From contig NZ_JAMLFX010000001.1 of assembly GCF_023634765.1 (NCBI RefSeq), positions 338,524 to 402,523 on the forward strand: 64,000 bases of DNA, in the 5' to 3' direction. Numbering within the stretch: the stretch's first letter is position 1; the number at the start of each line of letters is the position of its first letter. Positions 18,176-28,895 of this stretch are shown piece by piece. The position numbers and the translations under genes are program-made. The notes below the pieces were generated by a model. That model did not search any database and was not told the origin of the DNA. It was given only the letters and a program-made list of their open reading frames with translations. Source of the DNA: Pseudomonas sp. AKS31. Its GTDB lineage: Bacteria; Pseudomonadota; Gammaproteobacteria; Pseudomonadales; Pseudomonadaceae.

Positions 18176-19303
18176 TCAAAGTTTTCTGGGCAACACCACG
18201 CTGAACAGCGTCCCGTCAGCTTCGTTCGAGCTGACTTTGATGGTGCCGCCATGGGCATTCACCACTTCCTTGACGATAAACAACCCTAACCCGAGGCTGG
18301 TCGACGGCTGTCCGAGCTCCTCGTCGGCGCTGCGCACCAACGGGTCGAAGATCGTTCCAAGCGCCTCTTCGGGAATCGGTGTGCCGTAGTTGTGCACTGA
18401 CAGGCAGACGTTTTCGCCCTCAGCACTGATATTGAGGGTGACATCGCGCTTGTTGGCTCCGTGCTGTAAGGCATTGCCGATCAGGTTCTGCAGTAACTGA
18501 TCGATTCGGCCGGCATCCCAGGTACCGCGCGTGTCGCCGTTCACATTGAGCGTCGGATCGCACTCCGGATTGCCGGCGCACGCCTCGGCAATCGCCGCCC
18601 GTGCGGCATCGGCCAGGTCCATTGGCGTCGGTTCGATCGGCAGGCTTCTGCCTAGACGACTGCGCACCAGTTCCAGCAAGTCGCTGACCATCGCCGCCAT
18701 GTGCCGCGCGCCACGCTTGATGTGCAGGGCGCAGGCCAGCGCATCGCCCTCGAGGCTGGATTTGCGCAGCAGCAACTCGATGGACATGCTCACCGCTTGC
18801 AGCGGCGCACGCAGGTCATGGCCGAGAATGGCGAGGAAGATGTCCCGCGAGCGATTGACCTGTTCGGCGTAGGCCGCAGTCGATTCGGCCAGTGCTTCGT
18901 CGATGGCTTCGTTGAAGCGGATCATGTCCTGAAAACAGGCCATGTCCGGGGCTTTGAGGCTGTCGACCCACAGGCGGATCACGCAAGCGCGCAGATGACG
19001 GAACTCGGAGGTCATCTGCACCAGGTCAAAACCCACGGTGTGGCGCAACTCGCCATGACTGGCGCCAGCCTCGTCCAGGCTCGGGGTTTTTTCCGGGCCT
19101 TCGCCCTTGGCTTTGGCGGCCTGTTCGGCAGGGCTCTGCGGCTTGCTCATGTCGCGGGCCGCGGCCCGCAGAATGGCGCTGGCGTGATCGCGCAGGGCGG
19201 TGGAATCCAGATAGTCGGCGGCCGGCGTGATAGTTGCGGCGAACTGTTCCCACTCATCGACGATAGGCTCGATATTGGCCAGGATGAACTCGGATAGACG
19301 CAT
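18176..19303 (-). CDS. Soluble sensor histidine kinase with RsbRD-like N terminus
   Basis: From the ATG at 19303 (MRLSEFILANIEPIVDEWEQ) the protein has 375 residues. The N-terminal helical region (about 1-150) resembles RsbR-type sensor domains. A HisKA domain with the phosphoacceptor in ILGHDLRAPL (His162) follows. An HATPase domain has the N box (LLQNLIGNALQHGANK) and G2-type LGLGLFIVKEVVNAHGG. There are no transmembrane segments, so it is cytoplasmic. No response regulator is adjacent, making it an orphan kinase. The signal is unknown. Confidence 0.88.
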   Translation of the reverse strand: MRLSEFILANIEPIVDEWEQFAATITPAADYLDSTALRDHASAILRAAARDMSKPQSPAEQAAKAKGEGPEKTPSLDEAGASHGELRHTVGFDLVQMTSEFRHLRACVIRLWVDSLKAPDMACFQDMIRFNEAIDEALAESTAAYAEQVNRSRDIFLAILGHDLRAPLQAVSMSIELLLRKSSLEGDALACALHIKRGARHMAAMVSDLLELVRSRLGRSLPIEPTPMDLADAARAAIAEACAGNPECDPTLNVNGDTRGTWDAGRIDQLLQNLIGNALQHGANKRDVTLNISAEGENVCLSVHNYGTPIPEEALGTIFDPLVRSADEELGQPSTSLGLGLFIVKEVVNAHGGTIKVSSNEADGTLFSVVLPRKL

Positions 19304-19395
19304 GGGCAGTTCCTGAAAAGAGGTGGAGCGAATCGAATAGTAGTTCCTTTGGCGAGAAATACACGACCGTTTGCGCGATAGTTTGATACCGGCAC

Positions 19396-19442
19396 GAAAA
19401 AGGCCCCGAGACTGCGCGCAAGGCACGGTCCCGGGGCCTTTC
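19396..19442 (-). terminator. Rho-independent terminator of the urease operon
   Basis: AAAGGCCCCG and CGGGGCCTTT form a stem, with a T tract (TTTTT) on the minus strand immediately after. It lies 19-65 bases beyond the ureC stop codon and ends the long minus-strand urea operon. Confidence 0.85.
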
Positions 19443-19460
19443 TACTGCGTGTCGGCTGCG

Positions 19461-21161
19461 TCAGAACAGGAAATACCGCTGCGCCATCGGCAACGTTTCT
19501 GCCGGTTCACACCAGAGCAACACCCCGTCAGCCTTGACCTGATAGGTCTGCGGATCGACATCGATGGTCGGCAGATAGTCGTTGTGGATCAGGTCGGTTT
19601 TCTGCACATCACGGCAACCTTTGACCACGCCGATTTTCTTCTTCAGCCCCAGTGCTTCAGGCAACCCCGCTTTCTGCGCCGCCTGACTGATAAAGGTCAG
19701 GCTGGTGGCGTGCAGCGAGCCGCCGTAGCTGGCGAACATCGGACGGTAGTGCACCGGTTGTGGGGTCGGAATCGAGGCGTTGGCATCGCCCATCAGGCTC
19801 GCGGCAATCGCGCCGCCCTTGAGAATCAGCGTCGGTTTCACGCCAAAGAATGCCGGGCGCCACAGCACCAGATCGGCCCACTTGCCGACTTCGATCGAAC
19901 CGACTTCGTGGCTGATGCCATGGGTGATCGCCGGGTTGATCGTGTACTTGGCGATGTAGCGTTTGGCGCGGAAGTTGTCGTTGCCTTCGCCGTCCTGCGG
20001 CAGCGGGCCGCGCTGTTTTTTCATCTTGTCGGCGGTCTGCCAGGTGCGCGTGATGACCTCGCCGACGCGGCCCATGGCCTGGCTGTCGGAGCTGATCATC
20101 GAGAACGCGCCGAGGTCATGGAGGATGTCTTCGGCGGCAATCGTTTCGCGGCGGATGCGGCTTTCGGCAAACGCGACGTCTTCGGCAATGCTTGGGTCGA
20201 GGTGGTGGCAGACCATCAGCATGTCGAGGTGTTCGTCGATGGTGTTGCGCGTGAACGGCCGGGTCGGGTTGGTCGAACTCGGCAGCACGTTGGGGAAGCC
20301 GCAGGCTTTGATGATGTCCGGCGCGTGACCGCCACCGGCACCTTCGGTGTGATAGGTGTGAATGGTGCGGCCCTTGAACGCGCCGAGGGTGGTTTCGACA
20401 AAACCGGACTCGTTGAGGGTGTCGGTGTGGATCGCTACCTGCACGTCGAACTGATCGGCAACGCTCAGGCAGTTATCGATGCTCGCTGGCGTGGTGCCCC
20501 AGTCTTCGTGCAGCTTGAGGCCGATGGCGCCGGCCTTGACCTGCTCGATCAACGGTTCTGGCAGGCTGGCGTTGCCCTTGCCGGTGAGGCCGATGTTCAT
20601 CGGGAAGGCATCGGCGGCCTGGAGCATCCGTGCCAGGTGCCATGGGCCGGAGGTGCAAGTGGTGGCGTTGGTGCCGGTGGCAGGTCCCGTGCCGCCGCCG
20701 ATCATGGTGGTGACGCCGCTCATCAGCGCTTCTTCGATCTGCTGCGGGCAGATGAAGTGGATGTGCGTGTCGATGCCGCCGGCGGTAAGGATCATGCCTT
20801 CGCCGGCAATCACTTCGGTGCCGGCACCGATGGCGATGGTCACGTTCGGCTGCACATCCGGGTTGCCGGCCTTGCCGATCGCGGCAATGCGCCCGTCCTT
20901 GAGGCCGACGTCGGCTTTGACGATGCCCCAGTGGTCAATGATCAGCGCGTTGGTGATCAGGGTGTCGACCACTTCGGCAGCCAGTAACTGACTTTGGCCC
21001 TGACCATCGCGGATGACTTTGCCGCCACCGAACTTCACTTCTTCGCCGTAGGTGGTGAAGTCTTTTTCGACCTCGATCCACAGCTCGGTGTCGGCCAGGC
21101 GCACCTTGTCGCCGACGGTGGGGCCGAACATGTCGGCGTAGGCTTGGCGGGAAATCTTCAT
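19461..21161 (-). CDS. ureC: Urease alpha subunit UreC
   Basis: UreC is the catalytic urease subunit that hydrolyses urea to ammonia and carbamate at a dinickel centre. The 566 residues match the family when started at [19 protein letters not shown]. Metal ligands are visible in [14 protein letters not shown], the carbamylated lysine in [13 protein letters not shown], and the mobile-flap histidine in [10 protein letters not shown]. It is the last gene of the operon and is followed by a strong terminator. A REP-like element separates it from ureB. Confidence 0.98.
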   Translation of the reverse strand: MKISRQAYADMFGPTVGDKVRLADTELWIEVEKDFTTYGEEVKFGGGKVIRDGQGQSQLLAAEVVDTLITNALIIDHWGIVKADVGLKDGRIAAIGKAGNPDVQPNVTIAIGAGTEVIAGEGMILTAGGIDTHIHFICPQQIEEALMSGVTTMIGGGTGPATGTNATTCTSGPWHLARMLQAADAFPMNIGLTGKGNASLPEPLIEQVKAGAIGLKLHEDWGTTPASIDNCLSVADQFDVQVAIHTDTLNESGFVETTLGAFKGRTIHTYHTEGAGGGHAPDIIKACGFPNVLPSSTNPTRPFTRNTIDEHLDMLMVCHHLDPSIAEDVAFAESRIRRETIAAEDILHDLGAFSMISSDSQAMGRVGEVITRTWQTADKMKKQRGPLPQDGEGNDNFRAKRYIAKYTINPAITHGISHEVGSIEVGKWADLVLWRPAFFGVKPTLILKGGAIAASLMGDANASIPTPQPVHYRPMFASYGGSLHATSLTFISQAAQKAGLPEALGLKKKIGVVKGCRDVQKTDLIHNDYLPTIDVDPQTYQVKADGVLLWCEPAETLPMAQRYFLF

Positions 21162-21197
21162 GCTGCGTCCTTCAAGAAAATAGTGGTGAGCCATTAA

Positions 21198-21344
21198 CCC
21201 TCACCCTAGCCCTCTCCCAGAGGGAGAGGGGACTGTACGCGGTGGGCCGGCTATCGGTGATCAGCTCCGCAGAGGGGACTGTTCACGGTGGGGCGGTTAT
21301 CGGCGATCGGCTCCCTCTCCCTCGGGAGAGGGCTGGGGTGAGGG
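21198..21344. repeat. CCCTCTCCC/GGGAGAGGG REP-like element
   Basis: CCCTCACCCTAGCCCTCTCC at the left and GGGAGAGGGCTGGGGTGAGG at the right are inverted arms. An internal near-duplicate (AGAGGGGACTGT, GGCTATCGGTGATCAGCTCC) occurs twice. It interrupts the urease operon between ureB and ureC. Confidence 0.8.
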
Positions 21345-21363
21345 GCAGCGGTGCACGCAGATG

Positions 21364-21668
21364 TCAGAGATCACCCATTACTCTTCCGGCAAACCCGAAC
21401 ACCCGCCGCTTTCCGGCGTAATCGACCAGCTCCACCTCACGACTCTGCCCCGGTTCGAAGCGCACAGCGGTGCCAGCCGGAATGTTCAGGCGCATGCCAC
21501 GGCTGGCGGCGCGATCAAAGGTCAGCGCGTCGTTGGTTTCAAAAAAGTGATAGTGCGAACCGACCTGAATCGGCCGGTCGCCGCTGTTGGCGACTTTCAG
21601 ACTGATGGTGCGGCGGCCGACATTGAGTTCGATGTCACCGGGCTGGATCTGGTACTCGCCAGGAATCA

Positions 21669-21669
<1 letters not shown>
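21364..21669 (-). CDS. ureB: Urease beta subunit UreB
   Basis: This is the 101-residue urease beta subunit, opening [19 protein letters not shown], with [17 protein letters not shown] as the family core. The ATG at 21669 overlaps the stop codon of the preceding GNAT gene (TGATG), which shows translational coupling. Confidence 0.97.
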
Positions 21670-22741
<1,072 letters not shown>

Positions 22742-22750
22742 GGCGCTGCC

Positions 22751-23053
22751 TCAGACGATCGGTTGGTGAACGGTGACCAGTTTGGTGCCGTCGGGGAACG
22801 TCGCTTCGACCTGGATTTCCGGGATCATTTCCGCGATGCCTTCCATCACTTGCTCGCGGCTGAGCAGGGTGGTGCCGAAGTGCATCAGCTCGGCCACGGT
22901 CTGGCCGTCACGGGCACCCTCCAGCAGCGCGGCGGAGATGTAGGCCATCGCTTCCGGGTAATTGAGCTTCACGCCGCGGGCCAGACGCCGCTCGGCGACG
23001 AGGCCGGCGGTGAAGATCAGCAGCTTGTCTTTTTCGCGTGGGGTCAGGTCCAT
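22751..23053 (-). CDS. ureA: Urease gamma subunit UreA
   Basis: The 100-residue urease gamma subunit opens [20 protein letters not shown] and contains [20 protein letters not shown], typical of the family. It begins the ureA-GNAT-GNAT-ureB-ureC run. Upstream lies a 330-base repeat-filled gap to ureD. Confidence 0.97.
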   Translation of the reverse strand: MDLTPREKDKLLIFTAGLVAERRLARGVKLNYPEAMAYISAALLEGARDGQTVAELMHFGTTLLSREQVMEGIAEMIPEIQVEATFPDGTKLVTVHQPIV

Positions 23054-23116
23054 TGTGGGGTTCCATCAGGGCAGATTTGTGAGGTTCTTGCGGGCGCGGG
23101 GTGCCCGTTGGAGCAA

Positions 23117-23377
23117 CCCCTCACCCTAGCCCTCTCCCGAGGGAGAGGGGACTGATCTCGGTTGTTTTCAATGGCCGGTTCAGTCAGCGGTATTCGTTCA
23201 GGCAGTTAAATTCATTTCAAACGACTCGGTCGGGCGCCCTCTCCCGAGGGAGAGGGGACTGATCTCGGTTGTTTTCAATGGCCGGTTCAGTCAGCGGTAT
23301 TCGTTCAGGCAGTAAATTCATTTCAAACGACTCGGTCAGGCTCCCTCTCCCTCCGGGAGAGGGCGGGGGGTGAGGGT
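23117..23377. repeat. REP-like element with a 107-bp tandem duplication
   Basis: Outer arms CCCTCACCCTAGCCCTCTCC and GGGAGAGGGCGGGGGGTGAGG bound the element. Inside, 23129-23235 and 23236-23341 are direct copies that differ mainly by one missing T (GCAGTTAAAT versus GCAGTAAAT). It fills the ureD-ureA gap and no gene is visible there. Confidence 0.88.
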
Positions 23378-23383
23378 CGCTTT

Positions 23384-24223
23384 TCAGGTGCTCCATATTC
23401 TGGGGGATACCGCGTCGCGACCCAGCAAGGCGGGTCTGAGCAAACGCCACAAGTCGATGAGCCACGCACGGGCGAGCAACGCTTCGCTGGCCAGACAACG
23501 AGCCACCAGCAGCCCAGGCAACTGGGTCAAATCCCCACGCACTTCGTGGCCCAGCGAGCGGCAGCGCTCGAGCAATTCAGCATCGATTTCACCGGTGACC
23601 AACAACGTCGCAAACACCGGATTACCGTCCAGCCCGATCGGCGAATCAAGCAAACCGTCACCGCCGACAATGCGCTGGCGCTCGTGCCAGAGCAATCGAC
23701 CATCACGGCGAATATCCAGATGCGCCTGGAAATACCCGCGGTCGAAACGCTCGCCGCTGGCCGGGCGACCCAACGCCACCACGTCCCAGTAGAACAGCCG
23801 TGCATCACCCTCAAGTTCAATCGAAGTTGTCAGTTCAGCCTGCGCGGCGCTGTAGACGATGGTTTCCTGCGGCAGCCATTCCAGCGTCGCCCCGGTCGCC
23901 ACTTTCAAGTCGAGCTTCTGATAAGCCGGCCCACCCGCGCGATACCACTTTGCCGCGCCGGGGCTGGTGATCTGTGCCCAGGCGTCTGGTTCGACGCGGG
24001 CGCTGATGTCCAGTCGATCACCGCCGGCGATCCCGCCCGGCGGATGAACGATGATGTGCTGGCAGACCTCGGGGCCTTCGGCGTACAGGTGCTTTTGTAC
24101 GCGCAATGGGCCGAGGTGCCGGCGCATGACCGGGCGCGTGCAGTCGCCGAAACGGGCGTAAGCGAGCTCCAGCTCGGCGTGCCAGCTCGGGGTAAACAGG
24201 GCAGGTGAAACAGTCGAATTCAT
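23384..24223 (-). CDS. ureD: Urease accessory protein UreD
   Basis: UreD (UreH) is the first chaperone to bind the urease apoprotein. The 279-residue protein has [15 protein letters not shown] and [14 protein letters not shown], family hallmarks. Length is normal. It follows urtE after 43 bases, linking the transporter and urease genes. Confidence 0.95.
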   Translation of the reverse strand: MNSTVSPALFTPSWHAELELAYARFGDCTRPVMRRHLGPLRVQKHLYAEGPEVCQHIIVHPPGGIAGGDRLDISARVEPDAWAQITSPGAAKWYRAGGPAYQKLDLKVATGATLEWLPQETIVYSAAQAELTTSIELEGDARLFYWDVVALGRPASGERFDRGYFQAHLDIRRDGRLLWHERQRIVGGDGLLDSPIGLDGNPVFATLLVTGEIDAELLERCRSLGHEVRGDLTQLPGLLVARCLASEALLARAWLIDLWRLLRPALLGRDAVSPRIWST

Positions 24224-24266
24224 GGTGTGTCATTATCGTTAGGAAGCTACAGATTAGTTCGTTGTA

Positions 24267-24965
24267 CTAGATCGTTACCAGCCCGCGCACACCCTCGGCC
24301 TCCATATTTTCACCGCGACCTTGCTGGACGATCTCGCCCCGGGACATCACCAGGTACTGATCGGCCAGCTCCGCAGCGAAATCGTAGAATTGCTCGACCA
24401 GCAAAATTGCCATGTCACCGCGTGCTGCGAGTTTCTTGATCACTGCGCCGATCTCCTTGATCACCGAGGGTTGAATGCCTTCAGTGGGCTCGTCGAGGAT
24501 CAGCAAGCGCGGACGGCTGGCCAAGGCGCGGCCAATTGCCAACTGTTGTTGCTGACCACCGGAGAGGTCACCGCCGCGACGCTGCTTCATTTGTAGCAGC
24601 ACCGGGAACAATTCGTAGATGAAACCTGGGACTTCTTTGGCTTCACTGCCGGGAAACCGCGACAGACCCATCAACAGGTTTTCTTCTACAGTCAGCCGAC
24701 CGAAGATTTCCCGGCCTTGCGGCACGTAGGCAATACCGGCGTGAACGCGCTGGTGCGGCTTGAACGTGGTGATCGGTTTACCTTCCCAATTCACCACACC
24801 TTCCTTGGCCGGCAGCAAGCCCATCAGGCATTTGAGCAGGGTGGTCTTGCCCACGCCGTTACGGCCGAGCAGGCAGGTGACTTCGCCGACCTTCACGTCA
24901 AAACTGAGGCCACGGAGGATGTGGCTACCGCCGTAGTACTGGTGCAGCTTGTCGACTTGCAGCAT
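24267..24965 (-). CDS. urtE: Urea ABC transporter ATP-binding protein UrtE
   Basis: UrtE is one of two ATPases of the urea importer. It has 232 residues from the ATG at 24965 (MLQVDKLHQYYGG). Walker A is GRNGVGKTT, the signature is LSGGQQQQLAIGRAL and Walker B is LLILDEPTEGIQ. A TTG two codons upstream is in frame but less likely. A REP pair lies between urtD and this gene. Confidence 0.96.
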   Translation of the reverse strand: MLQVDKLHQYYGGSHILRGLSFDVKVGEVTCLLGRNGVGKTTLLKCLMGLLPAKEGVVNWEGKPITTFKPHQRVHAGIAYVPQGREIFGRLTVEENLLMGLSRFPGSEAKEVPGFIYELFPVLLQMKQRRGGDLSGGQQQQLAIGRALASRPRLLILDEPTEGIQPSVIKEIGAVIKKLAARGDMAILLVEQFYDFAAELADQYLVMSRGEIVQQGRGENMEAEGVRGLVTI

Positions 24966-24987
24966 GTTCAAAATCTCCCGAAATCCT

Positions 24988-25075
24988 CTGTAGGAGCTGC
25001 CGAAGGCTGCGATCTTTTGATCTTCTTTTTGAAGAGCAAGATCAAAAGATCGCAGCCTTCGGCAGCTCCTACACA
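24988..25075. repeat. REP pair of the GATCGCAGCCTTCGG family
   Basis: Near-perfect arms TGTAGGAGCTGCCGAAGGCTG and its complement (CAGCCTTCGGCAGCTCCTACA) flank about 25 bases. It separates urtD and urtE inside the operon. Confidence 0.9.
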
Positions 25076-25086
25076 GGACAAAATCT

Positions 25087-25956
25087 TCAGCGGCCGAGGT
25101 AGACCTCGATCACGCGCTCGTTTTCCTGCACTTGCTCCAGTGAGCCTTCCGCCAAAACGCTGCCCTGGTGCAGCACAGTCACGTGGTCGGCAATCGAGCC
25201 GACAAAGCCCATGTCATGCTCGACCACCATCAACGAGTGCTTGCCCGCCAGTGACTTGAACAACTCGGCAGTGAACTCGGTTTCCGCATCGGTCATGCCC
25301 GCCACCGGCTCATCGAGCAGGAGCAATTGCGGGTCCTGCATCAGCAACATGCCGATCTCGAGAAACTGCTTCTGACCATGCGAGAGCAACCCGGCCTGAC
25401 GATTGACCGAGGTGGTCAGGCGAATCGTCTCCAGCACTTCGCTGATCCGGTCCTTCTGCTCGCCACTCAAACGCGCACGCAAACTGGCCCACACCGACTT
25501 GTCGGTTTTCTGTGCCAGCTCCAGGTTTTCAAACACGCTCAGCGCTTCGAACACCGTCGGCTTCTGAAACTTGCGACCGATGCCGGCCTGGGCGATTTGC
25601 ACTTCGCTCATCTGCGTCAGGTCGAGGGTTTCACCGAACCAGGCCTTGCCGTGACTGGGCCGGGTCTTGCCGGTGATCACGTCCATCAGCGTGGTTTTGC
25701 CGGCGCCGTTGGGGCCGATGATGCAGCGCAATTCGCCGACGCCGATGTACAGGTTGAGATTGTTCAACGCACGGAAGCCATCGAAACTGACGCTGATGTC
25801 CTCCAGGGTAAGGATCGTGCCGTGGCGGGTGTCGAGGCCCGGGCCGACGCGCTGGCCGAGGCCGATCGAGTCGCGACTGGTGCCCTCGTCCTTGTTCGGC
25901 TCCACGGGGAAGAAGGCCGGTTCCAGCATGAATTCAGCGCTCGCCGTGACTCTCAT
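25087..25956 (-). CDS. urtD: Urea ABC transporter ATP-binding protein UrtD
   Basis: This ATPase has 289 residues. Walker A is GPNGAGKTT, the signature region is LLSHGQKQFLEIGMLLMQ and Walker B is LLLLDEPVAGM, as in the LivG/UrtD branch. An N-terminal extension of about 45 residues precedes the ATPase core. The start codon overlaps the urtC stop (ATGA). Confidence 0.96.
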   Translation of the reverse strand: MRVTASAEFMLEPAFFPVEPNKDEGTSRDSIGLGQRVGPGLDTRHGTILTLEDISVSFDGFRALNNLNLYIGVGELRCIIGPNGAGKTTLMDVITGKTRPSHGKAWFGETLDLTQMSEVQIAQAGIGRKFQKPTVFEALSVFENLELAQKTDKSVWASLRARLSGEQKDRISEVLETIRLTTSVNRQAGLLSHGQKQFLEIGMLLMQDPQLLLLDEPVAGMTDAETEFTAELFKSLAGKHSLMVVEHDMGFVGSIADHVTVLHQGSVLAEGSLEQVQENERVIEVYLGR

Positions 25957-27032
25957 TGTTCACCTCGTTTCTTCAGCAGACCGATCACGCCTTTAGGCAA
26001 GTACAGCGTCACGACAATGAACAGCGCGCCGAGGAAGAACAGCCAGTATTCGGGGAACGCCACGGTGAACCAGCTCTTCATGCCGTTGACCACACCGGCG
26101 CCGAGCAGCGGGCCAATCAGCGTACCGCGACCGCCGAGAGCGACCCACACAGCCGCTTCGATGGAGTTGGTCGGCGACATTTCGCTCGGGTTGATGATGC
26201 CCACTTGCGGCACATACAACGCCCCGGCCAGGCCACACAACACAGCGCTCAAGACCCACACGAACAACTTGAAACCACGCGGGTCGTAGCCGCAGAACAT
26301 CAAGCGGTTTTCCGCATCGCGCAATGCCGTCAGCACGCGACCGAACTTGCTCTGCGCCAGGCGCCAGCCGATGAACAGACTCGCCACCAGCAACAACACC
26401 GTGGCCAGAAACAGCACCGCACGGGTGCCCGGTTCAGTGATGCCGAAACCGAGAATCGTGCGGAAATTGGTAAAGCCGTTATTACCGCCAAACCCGGTCT
26501 CGTTGCGGAAAAACAGGAGCATGCCGGCGAAGGTCAGGGCCTGGGTCATGATCGAGAAATACACGCCTTTGATCCGCGAACGGAAGGCGAAGAAACCGAA
26601 CACCAGCGCCAGCAACCCCGGGGCCAACACCACCAGACACATCGCCCAGATGAAGCTGCTGGTGCCAGTCCAGTACCACGGCAATTCGCTCCACGACAGG
26701 AAGGTCATGAACGCCGGCAAGCCATCACCGGCGGCCTGACGCATCAGGTACATGCCCATCGCATAACCGCCGAGGGCGAAGAACAGACCGTGGCCCAGCG
26801 ACAGCAGACCGGCGTAACCCCAGACCAGATCGAGCGCCAAGGCGACGATGGCGTAGCAGAGGATTTTGCCGACCAGCGTCAGCGTGTAGGCCGAGACCGA
26901 CAGCGCATTGTCCGCGGGCAACAGTGACAGCAGCGGCAGAGCGATCAGCAGCGCAAGAATCACCGCGCCGACCGCGATGGTGACTTTCGGCCCGGCCTTT
27001 TGTGTGGCCGTGACTAACAGAGGCTGGTTCAT
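25953..27032 (-). CDS. urtC: Urea ABC transporter permease UrtC
   Basis: This is a 359-residue inner-membrane permease of the LivM/UrtC type. It has about ten hydrophobic helices and the stretch LVWGYAGLLSLGHGLFFALG. It overlaps urtB (TGATG) and urtD, consistent with one transcript. Confidence 0.96.
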   Translation of the reverse strand: MNQPLLVTATQKAGPKVTIAVGAVILALLIALPLLSLLPADNALSVSAYTLTLVGKILCYAIVALALDLVWGYAGLLSLGHGLFFALGGYAMGMYLMRQAAGDGLPAFMTFLSWSELPWYWTGTSSFIWAMCLVVLAPGLLALVFGFFAFRSRIKGVYFSIMTQALTFAGMLLFFRNETGFGGNNGFTNFRTILGFGITEPGTRAVLFLATVLLLVASLFIGWRLAQSKFGRVLTALRDAENRLMFCGYDPRGFKLFVWVLSAVLCGLAGALYVPQVGIINPSEMSPTNSIEAAVWVALGGRGTLIGPLLGAGVVNGMKSWFTVAFPEYWLFFLGALFIVVTLYLPKGVIGLLKKRGEQ

Positions 27033-28534
27033 CAGTCGATCACCCGTCCTTTCAGTGCGAAGAGGCCTTGCGGACGTTTCTGGATAAACAGAATGATCAG
27101 CGCGAGGATCAGGATTTTGCCGAGCACCGCACCGATCTGCGGTTCGAGAATCTTGTTGGCGATGCCCAGGCCGAAGGCCGCGAGCACGCTACCGGCCAAC
27201 TGGCCGACGCCGCCGAGCACCACCACCAGGAACGAGTCGATGATGTAGCTCTGGCCGAGGTCGGGGCCGACGTTGCCGATCTGGCTCAGCGCCACACCGC
27301 CGAGGCCGGCAATGCCCGAGCCGAGGCCGAAGGCGAGCATATCGACGCGCCCGGTCGGCACGCCGCAGCAGGCGGCCATGTTGCGGTTCTGGGTGACGGC
27401 GCGAACGTTGAGGCCCAAACGGGTTTTGTTCAGCAGCAGCCAGGTCAGCACCACCACGAACAGGGCGAAGGCAATGATGACGATGCGGTTGTACGGCAGC
27501 ACCAGATTCGGCAGCACTTGAATGCCGCCGGACAGCCACGCCGGGTTGGCCACTTCAACGTTCTGCGCGCCGAACAACAAACGGACAAGCTGAATCAGCA
27601 TCAGGCTGATGCCCCAGGTGGCGAGCAGGGTTTCCAGCGGGCGGCCGTAGAGGTGACGAATCACCGTGCGCTCCAGGGCCATGCCGATTGCTGCCGTGAC
27701 AAAAAACGCCACGGGCAACGCGATCAATGGATAGAACTCGATGGCCTGCGGTGCGTAGCGCTGGAACATCAACTGCACCACGTACGTCGAGTAGGCGCCG
27801 AGCATCAGCATCTCGCCATGGGCCATGTTGATCACGCCGAGCAGGCCGAACGTGATTGCCAGACCAAGCGCTGCCAACAGCAGAATCGAGCCGAGCGACA
27901 TGCCGCTGAAGGCCTGGCCAAGCACTTCGCCGATCAGCAGTTTGCGCTTGACCTGGGCGAGGCTGGTTTCGGCGGCGGTGCGTACGCCGGCATCGCTCTC
28001 GACGCCCGGTTCGAGCAAGCCTTCAAGGCGTGTACGTGCCAGTGGGTCGCCAGTTTCGCCGAGCAGGCGTACGGCGGCGAGGCGCACCGCTGGATCGGTA
28101 TCGACCAGTTGCAGATTGGCCAGCGCCAGGCTCAGGGCGGCGTGGACACTTTCATCTTTTTCGCCAGCCAGTTGCTGGTCGAGGAATTTCAGCTGCGCGG
28201 GTTTCGCGCTTTTCTGCAATTGCTGCGCGGCGGCCAGACGGATTTTGGCGTCGGCGGCGAGCAATTGGTGGCTGGCCATGGCGGTGTCGATCAGACCCCG
28301 CAGGCGATTGTTCAGGCGCAGGGTTTTCGCTTGGCCGTCGATGGTCAGCTCGCCTTGTTGCAGGGCGTTGAGCAATTCGATACGGGCCGGATCGGGCTGC
28401 GCGGCCCAGGTTTCCAGGAGTTTGGCCTGTTGCATGGGATTGGCCGCGACGAAATCTTCGGCATCGCCGGCGTGCGCCAGGATTGGCAGCAACAGTGCGA
28501 TGGCTATGAGAAAGCGGTGTATGGCAGTGGGCAT
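27032..28534 (-). CDS. urtB: Urea ABC transporter permease UrtB
   Basis: The 500-residue protein has a signal peptide. An N-terminal periplasmic helical repeat domain (about 25-190, with DPAVRLAAVRLLGETGDP) follows. A LivH-type permease domain includes FGLLGVINMAHGEMLMLGAY. This long form is usual for UrtB in proteobacteria. A 360-base repeat-filled gap separates it from urtA. Confidence 0.95.
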   Translation of the reverse strand: MPTAIHRFLIAIALLLPILAHAGDAEDFVAANPMQQAKLLETWAAQPDPARIELLNALQQGELTIDGQAKTLRLNNRLRGLIDTAMASHQLLAADAKIRLAAAQQLQKSAKPAQLKFLDQQLAGEKDESVHAALSLALANLQLVDTDPAVRLAAVRLLGETGDPLARTRLEGLLEPGVESDAGVRTAAETSLAQVKRKLLIGEVLGQAFSGMSLGSILLLAALGLAITFGLLGVINMAHGEMLMLGAYSTYVVQLMFQRYAPQAIEFYPLIALPVAFFVTAAIGMALERTVIRHLYGRPLETLLATWGISLMLIQLVRLLFGAQNVEVANPAWLSGGIQVLPNLVLPYNRIVIIAFALFVVVLTWLLLNKTRLGLNVRAVTQNRNMAACCGVPTGRVDMLAFGLGSGIAGLGGVALSQIGNVGPDLGQSYIIDSFLVVVLGGVGQLAGSVLAAFGLGIANKILEPQIGAVLGKILILALIILFIQKRPQGLFALKGRVID

Positions 28535-28591
28535 TAGTGGTGTTTCCTTTCTTGCGGTGGCCGATGGAGCGGTGTCCGGCTGTGAATCCGC

Positions 28592-28860
28592 CCCTCACCC
28601 TAACCCTCTCCCAGAGGGAGAGGGGACTGACCGAGTTGTCAGGTCATCCAACACCGACCTGACATTCCTGCGTCGAACTCAGGATCTGAAAGCCATAGAG
28701 ATCTGCTCCCTTCCCCCACTCCCGGAGGGAGAGGGGACTGACCGAGGTGTCTGGACGATGTGCTGCGACCTGCGAATTCGAGCCGAACTCAAGCTTTGAA
28801 AAGCATGAGGATCAGCTCCCTTTCCCCCTCTCCCTGAGGGAGAGGGCTGGGGTGAGGGGG
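28592..28860. repeat. Composite CCCTCTCCC/GGGAGAGGG REP-like element
   Basis: Three GGGAGAGG-type blocks (about 28612, 28728 and 28840) punctuate degenerate copies of a unit of about 110 bases (GGGACTGACCGAGTTGTC and GGGACTGACCGAGGTGTC). Outer arms CCCTCACCC and GGGTGAGGG bound it. It occupies the urtA-urtB gap, so a hairpin here could set urtA above downstream expression. No gene is seen. Confidence 0.82.
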
Positions 28861-28895
28861 GAAATCTCAAACCCGCCTCAATGACTGAATCCGCC

